Shown here: positions 24,792-32,427 of the stretch, in pieces | Numbering within the stretch: the stretch's first letter is position 1 | Layout of the letters: every line of letters starts with the position of its first letter | Assembly (NCBI RefSeq): GCF_018613655.1 | Contig: NZ_JAGGPW010000003.1 | Coordinates: 157,588 to 213,094 of the forward strand | Length of the DNA: 55,507 bases | Direction: 5' to 3' | Source: Planococcus sp. ISL-109 | GTDB taxonomy: Bacteria > Bacillota > Bacilli > Bacillales_A > Planococcaceae | Made by a program: the position numbers and the translations under genes | The notes under the pieces: model-generated | Told to the model about the DNA's origin: nothing | The model's database searches: none | What the model saw: only the letters and a program-made list of their open reading frames with translations

Positions 24792-25724
24792 TTAGAAATC
24801 GTCGAAGCGCTCCATCAAACTCATCAAATATTCATCCAAACGAAAACGGACGAGCTCATCGGACAAACCGGTCATCCCGAACGCCTGCCAGCCTGGATAA
24901 ACTGCAGGCGCCCCGTCCAGTGTGTCGATGAGCGACAACAGATCCCAATACGGATCATAGGAAAAAGCAGAACCTGTATAGCGCTCGTATGCATCCAAAA
25001 ATTCATTGGCGACCCGTGTGCCATACAACTGCGCAAGATTGACGCGGCAATGCCCGACGTCGACACCTGCAGGTCCGCGGCAAGCATTGACCCAATCAAC
25101 GACAGCGCTGACTTGGCCATTCTCCCACAGCACATTCCCAGGGTGGTAATCGCGGTGGATTAGGCAATAGTCGCTCGGCGGACCGCCCGCAGCGACTATG
25201 TAGAAGGCGCGCATCCAATCGCCTTCTACGCGAGACCATTTCGGGCGTTCGAGACGGCGCGCATCGTTATAGGCAAAATATTCATAAGGAAAGTCATGTG
25301 CCCTGTGCTGATGCATTTCGGCCAAAGTTTTCGCAAGACCATCCAGCCAGTCTTGATCGTTTGCTGCCGGCAAGATGACCGTTCCAGGAACTTTGGTCAT
25401 CAATACAGCCGGCATGCCGCATGCTGCACCAGTTTCATCAAACGCCAAGAGATGCGGCGCGGAAATTCCGGCCGCTGCTGCGAGCTCTAAACTCATCGCT
25501 TCATGCTTCGCCAAATCCGGCTCCTGGTCAAGCCATTCCCCTTTATGGTGAAGACGCAAGACGACACTTTGCTCTTCTCCATCTTTCGTCGCACGAATTT
25601 CATAAAGCAGTGAAGAAGTCCCGCCCTCTAAGGGCTTGGCTTGTTCGAGCACTGCTCCTTGCCACTTGGACTCGACCCATTCGATTGCTTGGCGGGACAA
25701 CCCGCCGAATGCGTTTGTTGTCAT
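24792..25724 (-). CDS. Aminoglycoside phosphotransferase-family kinase
   Basis: The 310-residue protein has the APH/choline kinase fold: LEGGTSSLLYEIR as nucleotide loop, catalytic loop HRDYHPGNVLW (about residues 188-198) and metal-binding VVDWVNACRGPAGVD. Such kinases phosphorylate small molecules; many chromosomal copies do not confer drug resistance, and the substrate is unknown. GGAGCGG precedes ATG 25724. It is monocistronic. Confidence 0.83.
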   Translation of the reverse strand: MTTNAFGGLSRQAIEWVESKWQGAVLEQAKPLEGGTSSLLYEIRATKDGEEQSVVLRLHHKGEWLDQEPDLAKHEAMSLELAAAAGISAPHLLAFDETGAACGMPAVLMTKVPGTVILPAANDQDWLDGLAKTLAEMHQHRAHDFPYEYFAYNDARRLERPKWSRVEGDWMRAFYIVAAGGPPSDYCLIHRDYHPGNVLWENGQVSAVVDWVNACRGPAGVDVGHCRVNLAQLYGTRVANEFLDAYERYTGSAFSYDPYWDLLSLIDTLDGAPAVYPGWQAFGMTGLSDELVRFRLDEYLMSLMERFDDF

Positions 25725-25933
25725 CCTTGCCGCTCCTTTCAGCCTATCTATTGTATTTAGTGTATCATGAAAAAACTCCTACTCCAGTTTTTTGGCGCTC
25801 CCCATTCTGATAATTCCTCGAGGTTCTCCGGCGTTTATCAAAACCGTGGGCGGGTATGGATTTTTACAATGACTTTATTAACAAAACAGGAGAGTTTGCC
25901 TGCATTGAATATATTCAAGAGGAGCTGACATTC

Positions 25934-27262
25934 ATGAAAGTGAAGCACCCGATTCCGAAAACAAAAGAGCTGGATAACACTTTGTCTTTGCTAGGGGAAG
26001 GTTTTGACTTTTTGCCAGGACGCCGCAAAGAGCTGGGCTCGGATATTTTCGAGGCCCGTTTGCTCGGCAAAAAAGTCATCTGCATGGCCGGCGAGGAAGC
26101 TGCCGAAATCTTTTACAATAACGATTACTTTATACGCAGTGGAGCTGCACCATTGCCGCTCGAACAAACGCTTTTCGGAAAAGGCGCAGTTCACGGACGC
26201 GACGGTGAAGACCATCACCAGCAAAAGCGCATGTTCTTATCGATGATGACACCAGAACGCTTGGAAGATGCCAAGCGCATGGCTATTCAAGAGCTCGATG
26301 CAAAAGCCGAGCAATGGCAACATATGGACGAAGTCGTCCTGCTCGATGAAATCGAAGAAATCTTCACGCGTTCGATGATCCACTGGGCCGGCCTCCCGAT
26401 GAAAGAAAGCGAAGTCAAGCAACGGACGTGGGAACTGGTCACCATGGTCGATTCGTTCGGCCTGACAGAAGGCCGTTATCTTGAGGGCATGAAAGCGCGC
26501 AAAGCGCATGAAGAATGGCTCAAGAAAATCATCAAGGAAATCCGCAAAGGCGAATACAACCCGCCAGCTTACACAGCTGCCTATATCATCGCCCATCACC
26601 GGACGCCTAATGGCAAACTGCTCGACCTGAATACGGCAGCGGTCGACTTGAACAACGCGTATCGCCCGATGATCGCGACAGCTTATTTCATCGTCTTCGG
26701 TGTCATGGCCATGAATGACCACCCGGAAACGCGCCGCAAACTGCAGGCCGACAAAAACAACTACAGCCACAACTTTGCTCAGGAAGTGCGCCGTTATTAT
26801 CCGTTCGCGCCGGTCATGGCTGCGTTCGTCAAAAAAGATTTCGTTTGGCATGACCTTCATTTCAAAAAAGACATGCGCGTCATCCTCGATCTGTTTGGCA
26901 CTAACCGCCACCCGGATTCTTGGGACAACGCCGATGAATTCATCCCTGAGCGTTTCAGCACATGGAACGGCAGCCCGTTCTCCTTCGTACCGCAAGGCGG
27001 CGGCGACCACCATACCGGACACCGCTGTGCGGGTGAATGGATGACCGTCATGGTTATGCAATCGTTCTTCAAATACTTTGCAGAAAACTTAAACTACAGC
27101 GTCCCGGAACAAGATCTCTCTTACGACATGTCCCGCATGCCGACCATGCCGAAGAGCCGCTTGATCCTAAAAGACGTGCAAAAACTGAAAAACCGTCCGG
27201 ACAACGTGTATTACCACGAACAAAAAAACACAACCGTCCAATCAGGTTGCCCGTTCCATTGA
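25934..27262 (+). CDS. CYP152-family cytochrome P450 peroxygenase (OleT-like)
   Basis: The 442-residue P450 of the CYP152 family uses H2O2 to hydroxylate or decarboxylate long-chain fatty acids. The heme-ligand Cys365 is in GHRCAGEW, the substrate-carboxylate Arg244 is in AYRPMIA, and EVRRYYPF and RPERF-like FIPERF are present. In FGKGAVH, Phe81 and His87 occupy the places of OleT Phe79 and His85; the hydroxylase BSbeta has Gln at the histidine site. The enzyme is thus predicted to make 1-alkenes at least in part. ATG 25934 with AGAGGAG is used, not an ATG at 25856. Confidence 0.88.
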   Translation: MKVKHPIPKTKELDNTLSLLGEGFDFLPGRRKELGSDIFEARLLGKKVICMAGEEAAEIFYNNDYFIRSGAAPLPLEQTLFGKGAVHGRDGEDHHQQKRMFLSMMTPERLEDAKRMAIQELDAKAEQWQHMDEVVLLDEIEEIFTRSMIHWAGLPMKESEVKQRTWELVTMVDSFGLTEGRYLEGMKARKAHEEWLKKIIKEIRKGEYNPPAYTAAYIIAHHRTPNGKLLDLNTAAVDLNNAYRPMIATAYFIVFGVMAMNDHPETRRKLQADKNNYSHNFAQEVRRYYPFAPVMAAFVKKDFVWHDLHFKKDMRVILDLFGTNRHPDSWDNADEFIPERFSTWNGSPFSFVPQGGGDHHTGHRCAGEWMTVMVMQSFFKYFAENLNYSVPEQDLSYDMSRMPTMPKSRLILKDVQKLKNRPDNVYYHEQKNTTVQSGCPFH

Positions 27263-27293
27263 TTGGACTAGCTTGGAGCTTTTCCATAAACTA

Positions 27294-27332
27294 TAAAAAG
27301 GCTGGAGAAATACAAATTTCTCCGGCCTTTTC
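27294..27332 (+). terminator. Intrinsic terminator of the P450 gene
   Basis: A 16-base arm (27296-27311) pairs with 27316-27331 with one G-T pair, ending in four T residues. Confidence 0.8.
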
Positions 27333-27390
27333 GATATTGTTTGGTGGGATAATTGCTTTCTTATAGTTGTATAGTGATAGCTGGAATTAA

Positions 27391-27522
27391 TGTGTGGAAA
27401 TGTGTCGTTGCTTGTTCTGGCATCACGATCGGAGTCGCCGCCCTGCTTTGGGTTGGCCTCTTGCAGTGAGCCAAGAAGACCGCTTGTCTCACTGCATCGG
27501 CTCACCCTTGGCGCGAGGCGGC
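27391..27522 (-). repeat. Structured repeat, copy A of a local direct pair
   Basis: About 126 of 132 bases match the copy at 27642-27773. Inside, TGCAGTGAG and CTCACTGCA form a 9-bp stem, with GCCGCC and GGCGGC outside it. Read on the minus strand the core GTGAGACAA...TTGGCTCAC matches the core of the plus-strand copies at 28226 and 37424, so this is the same family inverted. Confidence 0.7.
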
Positions 27523-27641
27523 TTTTCTTTTCCATTGTTTCCGTTGTGTTAAATAGGATCTGCTTCTGGAGCATTCATCCGCTGTTTGGGGAATCGCTTC
27601 CTTGGAGCAGGCATTGGCGTGTGGAAATGAGTTTGAATCGA

Positions 27642-27773
27642 TGTGCGGAAATGTGACGCTGGTTGTTCTGGCATCACGATCGGAGTCGCCGCCCTGTTCT
27701 GGGTTGGCCTCTTGCAGTGAGCCAAGAAGACCGCTTGTCTCACTGCATCGGCTCACCCTTGGCGCGAGGCGGC
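27642..27773 (-). repeat. Structured repeat, copy B of a local direct pair
   Basis: This lies 251 bases from copy A in the same orientation, with only about six substitutions. A third, internally deleted copy (27935-27972) keeps the GGGTTGGCCTCTTGC and GGGCGGC ends but has lost the inner hairpin. Modules that follow copies B and C share CAGATCTGCTTCTTTAATCA. Confidence 0.7.
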
Positions 27774-28225
27774 AGATAGATTTCGTTGATGCGGACGCGT
27801 TTAATCAGATCTGCTTCTTTAATCAGTTGCCGGCTAGTGGGGGAATCGCTTCTCGGATCGAGCGTATGTGAAGATAGCGAGTGTTTGCTTGTCTAACTGT
27901 TCTGGTGTTCTATTTGCGCTTCATTTTAGTATTCGTCGCCCTGCTTTGGGTTGGCCTCTTGCGCTGGGCGGCTGCGAGATTTCATTGATTCGGGTGCGTT
28001 GAATCAGATCTGCTTCTTTAATCAGTTTCCAGCTAGTGGAAAATCGCTTCTTGGGATGTGGCGCCTGGAAAATCGGTACTGGAATTGAAAAGCTTGTTGT
28101 TAGATGTGGTGGATCTGAACTACACAACCATCCATTCCACGGTTAAGATGATTTGTGCTACAAAGTCTGAGGCATTTCCGCATTTTATGTTGAATGAACT
28201 GAAGAAATAATCTTCCCCTCCAAAA

Positions 28226-28346
28226 CTAGAGACGGAGTGGAAGGGGGCTGACTCCTGAGGGACCGCGCGGGCTGGCGAGACAAATGTGCCAAGCTCTTTG
28301 GCACATTGGCTCAACACCCGCCCCTCGGAAAGCAGCCCCCTGCAAC
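28226..28346 (+). repeat. Structured dispersed repeat, copy 2 (cruciform)
   Basis: Nested pairing is visible: 28242-28250 with 28333-28341, 28267-28271 with 28317-28321, and a perfect 10-bp hairpin 28283-28292 with 28298-28307 around loop GCTCT. GAGACAA precedes the hairpin and TTGGCTCA follows it. The flanking CTAGAGACGGAG is shared with the copy at 37424. Confidence 0.75.
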
Positions 28347-28510
28347 GCAGTCGAAAAGCGGAAGCTTTTCTACTCACTTCTTTATCATGTATTGAATGTA
28401 TGACCCGAAAATTACAGATTCTCAGCCCCATCCCTTTCATTCCCAAACCAGCAATTGACAGAACCCGTCCCATCTTATACGATAAGGCAGGAAAATAAAT
28501 AACCCGGCAA

Positions 28511-28553
28511 CGGGAGAGGTTCATAGCATTCCACCCTCTATAAAAAACTATGG
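28511..28553 (+). promoter_or_regulatory. preQ1-I riboswitch aptamer
   Basis: The core AGAGGTTC...CACCCTCTATAAAAAACTA matches the preQ1 class I aptamer. P1 pairs AGAGG with CCTCT, and CATAG in the loop can pair with CTATG in the A-rich tail as the pseudoknot, with a sequence change on both sides relative to the Bacillus example. It lies upstream of queF with a terminator between. Ligand binding should favour termination. Confidence 0.9.
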
Positions 28554-28564
28554 ATTTTGAAATC

Positions 28565-28594
28565 AAGCCGAATCCACATGCGATTCGGCTTTTC
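28565..28594 (+). terminator. Riboswitch expression-platform terminator
   Basis: The stem 28565-28574 with 28582-28591, ending in TTTT, lies right after the preQ1 aptamer and before queF. Confidence 0.8.
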
Positions 28595-28652
28595 GTTTGT
28601 CCGATTTTTTTATAGCTCTCCCCCGTCGGCCACAATAAAGGAGGCCATCATC

Positions 28653-29147
28653 ATGGCAGGAAGAAACGAAAACACACTCGAGCATTTGTCTTTGCTCGGC
28701 AACCAGAATACACGCTACAAATTCGAATACGACCCGAACATCTTAGAAGCGATCGACAATCTCCACAAGCGCGATTACTTCGTCAAATTCAATTGCCCGG
28801 AATTCACCTCGCTGTGCCCGCAAACCGGCCAGCCTGATTTCGCGACGATTTACTTGAGTTTTATCCCGGACAAAAAACTCGTCGAAAGCAAAGCCTTAAA
28901 GCTTTATTTGTTCAGCTTCCGCAACCACGGCGATTTCCATGAAGATGTCGTCAACATCATCATGAACGACTTGATCGACCTGCTCGACCCGCGCTATATC
29001 GAAGTGTGGGGCAAATTCACTCCGCGCGGCGGTTTGTCGATCGACCCGTATACAAATTACGGCAAGCCCGGCACGAAATACGAAGAAATGGCGACGTACC
29101 GGATGATGAACCACGACATGAATCCGGAAACGATCACTAACCGATAA
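28653..29147 (+). CDS. queF: NADPH-dependent 7-cyano-7-deazaguanine (preQ0) reductase
   Basis: The 164-residue single-domain enzyme reduces preQ0 to preQ1 in queuosine synthesis. Cys55 ([13 protein letters not shown]), which forms the thioimide with the nitrile, and Asp62 are present, as is the QueF motif near [16 protein letters not shown]. Length equals the Bacillus enzyme. AAAGGAGG lies 8 bases before ATG 28653. The gene is controlled by a preQ1-I riboswitch and is followed 12 bases later by the precursor transporter. Confidence 0.95.
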   Translation: MAGRNENTLEHLSLLGNQNTRYKFEYDPNILEAIDNLHKRDYFVKFNCPEFTSLCPQTGQPDFATIYLSFIPDKKLVESKALKLYLFSFRNHGDFHEDVVNIIMNDLIDLLDPRYIEVWGKFTPRGGLSIDPYTNYGKPGTKYEEMATYRMMNHDMNPETITNR

Positions 29148-29159
29148 GGGGAAACGCCC

Positions 29160-29789
29160 ATGTTATTGTATTTGAACGGCGCCTTTGTCGGATTGCTCAT
29201 CCTCTCCAATATTCTCGCAGTCAAACTGTTCTCGATTAGCGAATGGGCGGTGCTGCCTGCTGCAGTCATCGTCTATGTTTTTACATTCCCAATCACCGAT
29301 ACGATTGCGGAAGTATATGGCAAAGAAGCAGCTCGCCAGACCGTCATGGCCGGATTTTTCACTCAGCTCGCTGCGCTTGCGTTTATCTTTGCCGCTATCC
29401 ATTTGCCATCTGCGCCGTTTTTCGCGGACCAGGCAGCGTTCGAATCCATTTTCTCGGCCGGCTTCCGAGTGACGCTCGCGAGCCTTGTGTCTTATTTCAT
29501 CAGCCAAAATTTAGATGTTACCATTTTCCATCGATTGAAAGCACGAAACGGCGAATCCAAGCTATGGCTACGCAATAACGCGTCGACGATGGTCAGCCAG
29601 TTGGTCGATACCGCCATTTTCATCACCATCGCTTTTTACGGCACGATGCCGCTTGCGGCTTTGGTGACAATGATTTTCACGCAGTATCTTTTCAAGTGGG
29701 CCGTCGCAGCAGCCGATACCCCGCTCGTCTATTTGCTCGTCAAACTCGCGCGGCGCTCGAAAACAACTGACCAAAAGAGCTTTGCTTAA
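29160..29789 (+). CDS. yhhQ: Queuosine precursor transporter (YhhQ/VUT family)
   Basis: The 209-residue integral membrane protein has about six hydrophobic segments and family signatures ILSNILAVKLF, FPITDTIAEVYGKEAARQ and ASLVSYFISQNLDV. YhhQ-type proteins import preQ0, preQ1 or queuine. The place directly after queF behind a preQ1 riboswitch supports preQ0/preQ1 uptake. It is the last gene of the operon. Confidence 0.9.
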   Translation: MLLYLNGAFVGLLILSNILAVKLFSISEWAVLPAAVIVYVFTFPITDTIAEVYGKEAARQTVMAGFFTQLAALAFIFAAIHLPSAPFFADQAAFESIFSAGFRVTLASLVSYFISQNLDVTIFHRLKARNGESKLWLRNNASTMVSQLVDTAIFITIAFYGTMPLAALVTMIFTQYLFKWAVAAADTPLVYLLVKLARRSKTTDQKSFA

Positions 29790-29802
29790 TAGGATGAAAA
29801 TC

Positions 29803-29843
29803 ACAAAGGCCGCCACCCGAGAATTCCGGGTGGCGGCCTTTGG
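29803..29843. terminator. Bidirectional intrinsic terminator
   Basis: A 16-bp perfect stem (29804-29819 with 29827-29842) lies between the convergent yhhQ and endonuclease/phosphatase genes. T runs are short on both sides. Confidence 0.75.
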
Positions 29844-29847
29844 CATA

Positions 29848-30696
29848 TTAAATTTTTTGTTTGAACGGCTGTGCCACCGGCAGAACAATGGCGGCAGAGT
29901 CGTTTTTCTGTGTCCAGACAAGCTCTGCGGTAATCGGCATGTGGTCCGACACAGCAGTTTCGATTGTTTCAGCATCCCCCACTTCAAATCCGTGGTCGGC
30001 GAAAATATAATCGATCCGTGTCATCGGCCGAGTTGACTCGCCGGTTTCTTGGTTTTCATAAGGTGACGGATACGTATACGCATCGCCGCGCTTTGTTTTC
30101 AAGAACACGTCCGTCATCACCCGGTGCAAATGAACCAAATGCCGGTGGGTGGGCGGCGCATTGAAATCGCCTGCAATGATTTTCGGGAAATGACTTTTGC
30201 CTGCAATATCAAAGATTTCTTGTATGCTCATTTCAAGTTCTTCGTCTTTCAGCGCCAGGTGTGTATTCAATACTTTGAGATACGTACCTTCAACTTCGAT
30301 GATCGTCTCGAGAACGCCGCGCTGTTCATTGCTGTAGGTATCCGCAATGACTTGCGTCAAAAAATGATTTTCTGCGTACTTGATCGGATAACGGCTCAAT
30401 GTGGCGTTGCCGTACTGGCGGTTAGGCCGTTCATTATCATCCGGAGCCTGGTTTAAATTGGCGCCATATGCCGCGTACATCCCGAGCCGTTCGGAAAGCC
30501 ATTCGACTTGGTCCATATAAAAACTGCGGCTTGAAAAATAGCGATCGACTTCCTGCAGGGCTACAATTGTGGCGCCTGACTGTTCGATTACCCGGGCGGC
30601 TCTTTCCAAATCCACTTTGCCGTCCATTCCCATTCCGTGCGCGATATTGAACGACATCACTTTCACTACTGGTGTCTTATTGGCATCGCCTTGCAT
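29848..30696 (-). CDS. Endonuclease/exonuclease/phosphatase family protein 1
   Basis: The 282-residue protein has the EEP fold motifs: KVMSFNIAHG (Asn metal ligand), LQEVDR (catalytic Glu), NTHLAL, IAGDFNAPP and the terminal SDHMPI. It is likely a metal-dependent phosphodiesterase. There is no signal peptide, so it is cytosolic. It is a tandem paralogue of the gene upstream (30793-31554) and likely arose by duplication. GGAGAGGG precedes ATG 30696. Confidence 0.85.
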   Translation of the reverse strand: MQGDANKTPVVKVMSFNIAHGMGMDGKVDLERAARVIEQSGATIVALQEVDRYFSSRSFYMDQVEWLSERLGMYAAYGANLNQAPDDNERPNRQYGNATLSRYPIKYAENHFLTQVIADTYSNEQRGVLETIIEVEGTYLKVLNTHLALKDEELEMSIQEIFDIAGKSHFPKIIAGDFNAPPTHRHLVHLHRVMTDVFLKTKRGDAYTYPSPYENQETGESTRPMTRIDYIFADHGFEVGDAETIETAVSDHMPITAELVWTQKNDSAAIVLPVAQPFKQKI

Positions 30697-30792
30697 GCGA
30701 CCCTCTCCTTTTCAAGATGAAACGAATCAGTGGCAGCTGCTTTTGTCCCTTTCATTATAACAGGATTGGTGCATTTTCAGATGACAGACACG

Positions 30793-31554
30793 TTAAGGAT
30801 TGTTATTCTTTTGTAAATATTTGAGCTCGACTGCAATGGGGACATGATCGGAAGCTTCGCTCGACACGGTCCACGTATCCTCAGCCGAAAAATGCGGATC
30901 GTGGAAAATATAATCGATTTTCTTGCCGTGGTCTCCTTCCATTTTATACGTCTCCGGATATGGCCCGGTTTCACCGAATGCATTGTGGAAATGGCGGGTA
31001 AAGCGCTGGATATGTTCACTTTCCGGAGACGCATTAAAGTCGCCGACCAATACTTTCGGCAGCGGGTTTTCTCTAGTGAGCACCAAGATTTCAGTCAAAT
31101 TACGCTCCACTTCCTTATCGGTCAGCGATAAATGCGTGTTATAAAATGAAAAACAGAAACCGTCCGCATCGATCATCGCTTCCAACAGCCCGCGCGGTTC
31201 AAAATCTTCGGGGTGTTCTTCTACAGAGCTCAAGTCATGATTGGTTGATGACTGTATCGGGTAGCGGCTTAAGGTCGCATTGCCATACTCCCGCTCGGAC
31301 TGCTCTTTTCTGCCTGTGCGGTGGATCAAATTCGGTCCGTAGGCCATCTCCATATCGAGCCGTTCCGACAGCCATTTCGCTTGGTCTAAAAAACTGCTGC
31401 GGTCCGAGAAATTGCGGTCGACTTCCTGTAAGCCGACCACTGCTGCGCCGCCTTCTTCAATCGCCTTTGCCGTCAATTTGAGGTCCAGCTCGCCATCCAT
31501 TCGCCGGCCGGAAGAGATGTTGAAGCTCATTACTTTCACTGCTTTATGGGTCAT
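30793..31554 (-). CDS. Endonuclease/exonuclease/phosphatase family protein 2
   Basis: The 253-residue EEP-fold protein has KVMSFNISSG, LQEVDRNF, NTHLSLTDKEV, VGDFNASPES and SDHVPIAVE in family order. It is shorter than its neighbour because the C-terminal extension is absent. N-terminal halves are alike (MDG-DL, WLSERL-M--AYG-NL). GGAGGATC precedes ATG 31554. About 100 bases separate the two genes and may hold a promoter. Confidence 0.85.
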   Translation of the reverse strand: MTHKAVKVMSFNISSGRRMDGELDLKLTAKAIEEGGAAVVGLQEVDRNFSDRSSFLDQAKWLSERLDMEMAYGPNLIHRTGRKEQSEREYGNATLSRYPIQSSTNHDLSSVEEHPEDFEPRGLLEAMIDADGFCFSFYNTHLSLTDKEVERNLTEILVLTRENPLPKVLVGDFNASPESEHIQRFTRHFHNAFGETGPYPETYKMEGDHGKKIDYIFHDPHFSAEDTWTVSSEASDHVPIAVELKYLQKNNNP

Positions 31555-31612
31555 AGCTGATCCTCCTTTTTTCTACTGCATTCCCTGAGCTTCATGCCTG
31601 AAACATCACGGA

Positions 31613-31651
31613 ACGAAAAAAGCAGCCAGCCGCGGCCAACTGCTTTTTATG
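31613..31651 (-). terminator. Intrinsic terminator of the MerR-type pseudogene
   Basis: On the minus strand AAAAAGCAG and CTGCTTTTTT pair around an inner GGCC-rich stem, ending in six T residues. The terminator has outlived the gene it served. Confidence 0.65.
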
Positions 31652-32358
31652 ATAATTCTTTGGTATAGGCGGCGATGGCAGCGTGCAAAAACTGCGCAGC
31701 GCCCGCACCCGCCTTGTCTTGTCGTAATAGGCGGCGAAACGTTCATCGGCGACATACATGTCCGCGAGCCCTCTGTGTGCGTTCGCATCATAAGTTGCCC
31801 ATGTGAAACCGAGCCATTCCCGGTGCAACGCGGCTGCGAGCTGGTCTAAGATGTCCTGTTTGATTTGAGCTTGCGGAATGCCCTATATTACTCTTCGTCC
31901 ATTTTAAGCATCTTGGCATTCGATGCATCCATTATTTTATCGCCATATTTCTCTCGGATTCCCCCGCTGTAAGCCGCTTCATTTCCTTCTACCATCTTGT
32001 CCTTGAATCCTTCGAACTTTTCGTGATCATTCATGTCGCTCTCTCCTTTTTTAGCGGAAATGGTCGTTTCCACAGTGTGGATCAAGAGGTCCAACCGGCT
32101 GCGCTTGTCGATCAGCTGTCTGCGGTACTCAGACAATGCTTCAGCTTCGTTGAAATGCGGGTCATCCAACAGCTTGGCGATGTCGCCGAGCCCAAAGCCG
32201 AGCTCGCGGTAAAACAGAATCTGCTGCAGCCGGTCCACTTCCGCCGTTCCGTAAAGCCTGTAACCGGACGCATTTTTAGGCGCCGCCAACAAGCCGATTG
32301 CATCGTAATAGCGTAAGGTTCTGGCGCTGACTCCTGCAAGCGCCGCCAATTTCTGCAC
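31647..32358 (-). pseudogene. MerR-family regulator with TipAS domain, broken
   Basis: The 5' part (GTG 32358 to TAA near 31888) encodes an intact MerR DNA-binding region (MQKLAALAGVSARTLRYYDAIGLL; GYRLYGTAEVDRLQQILFYRELGF) and the start of a TipAS drug-binding domain. The rest of TipAS continues in other frames: IPQAQIKQDILDQL...HREWLGFTW...YVADERFAAYYDKT, then KAGAGAAQFLHAAIAAYTKELS and stop at 31647. So a nonsense codon and two frameshifts split it. The start is also poor: AGGAGGTG is 13 bases away from GTG. Confidence 0.8.
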
Positions 32359-32388
32359 GGTTACATGCCATCACCTCCTGATAGCTCT

Positions 32389-32419
32389 ACTTTAAACCTT
32401 GACGAAACGTCAAGGTCAA
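32389..32419 (-). promoter_or_regulatory. MerR-type promoter with operator
   Basis: On the minus strand TTGACC (32419-32414), a 19-base spacer and TAAAGT (32394-32389) form the overlong promoter that MerR proteins activate by DNA distortion. The spacer holds the perfect inverted repeat ACCTTGACG-AAA-CGTCAAGGT (32396-32416). It drives the now broken regulator gene itself. Confidence 0.72.
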
Positions 32420-32427
32420 GTAATTGA

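Larger units (their letters stand above)
27333..28510. other. Gene-free repeat island
   Basis: About 1.2 kb without a credible gene between the P450 terminator and the preQ1 riboswitch. It holds two long direct repeats, a deleted third copy (27935-27972), AT-rich modules after each copy (27523-27607, 27776-27855, 27976-28054) and the cruciform repeat at 28226-28346. Reading frames here have no ribosome binding sites, overlap the hairpins and look like no known protein. No transposase or recombinase is seen. Confidence 0.65.

Noticed and set aside
27242..27871. Several reading frames of 64-110 codons on both strands in the repeat island
   Set aside because: They are translations of the GC-rich hairpin repeats; the same peptides recur because the DNA recurs, and no start signals are present.
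27391..28346. Integron attC-like sites or an attachment site
   Set aside because: The hairpins lack the attC core sites, there is no integrase, and no cassette genes follow.
28120..28635. 171-codon minus-strand reading frame
   Set aside because: It spans the cruciform repeat, the preQ1 riboswitch and its terminator, has no ribosome binding site, and its sequence looks like no protein family.
31592..31828. 78-codon ORF as a separate small gene
   Set aside because: It is the frame-shifted C-terminal part of the MerR/TipAS pseudogene and runs through the terminator.
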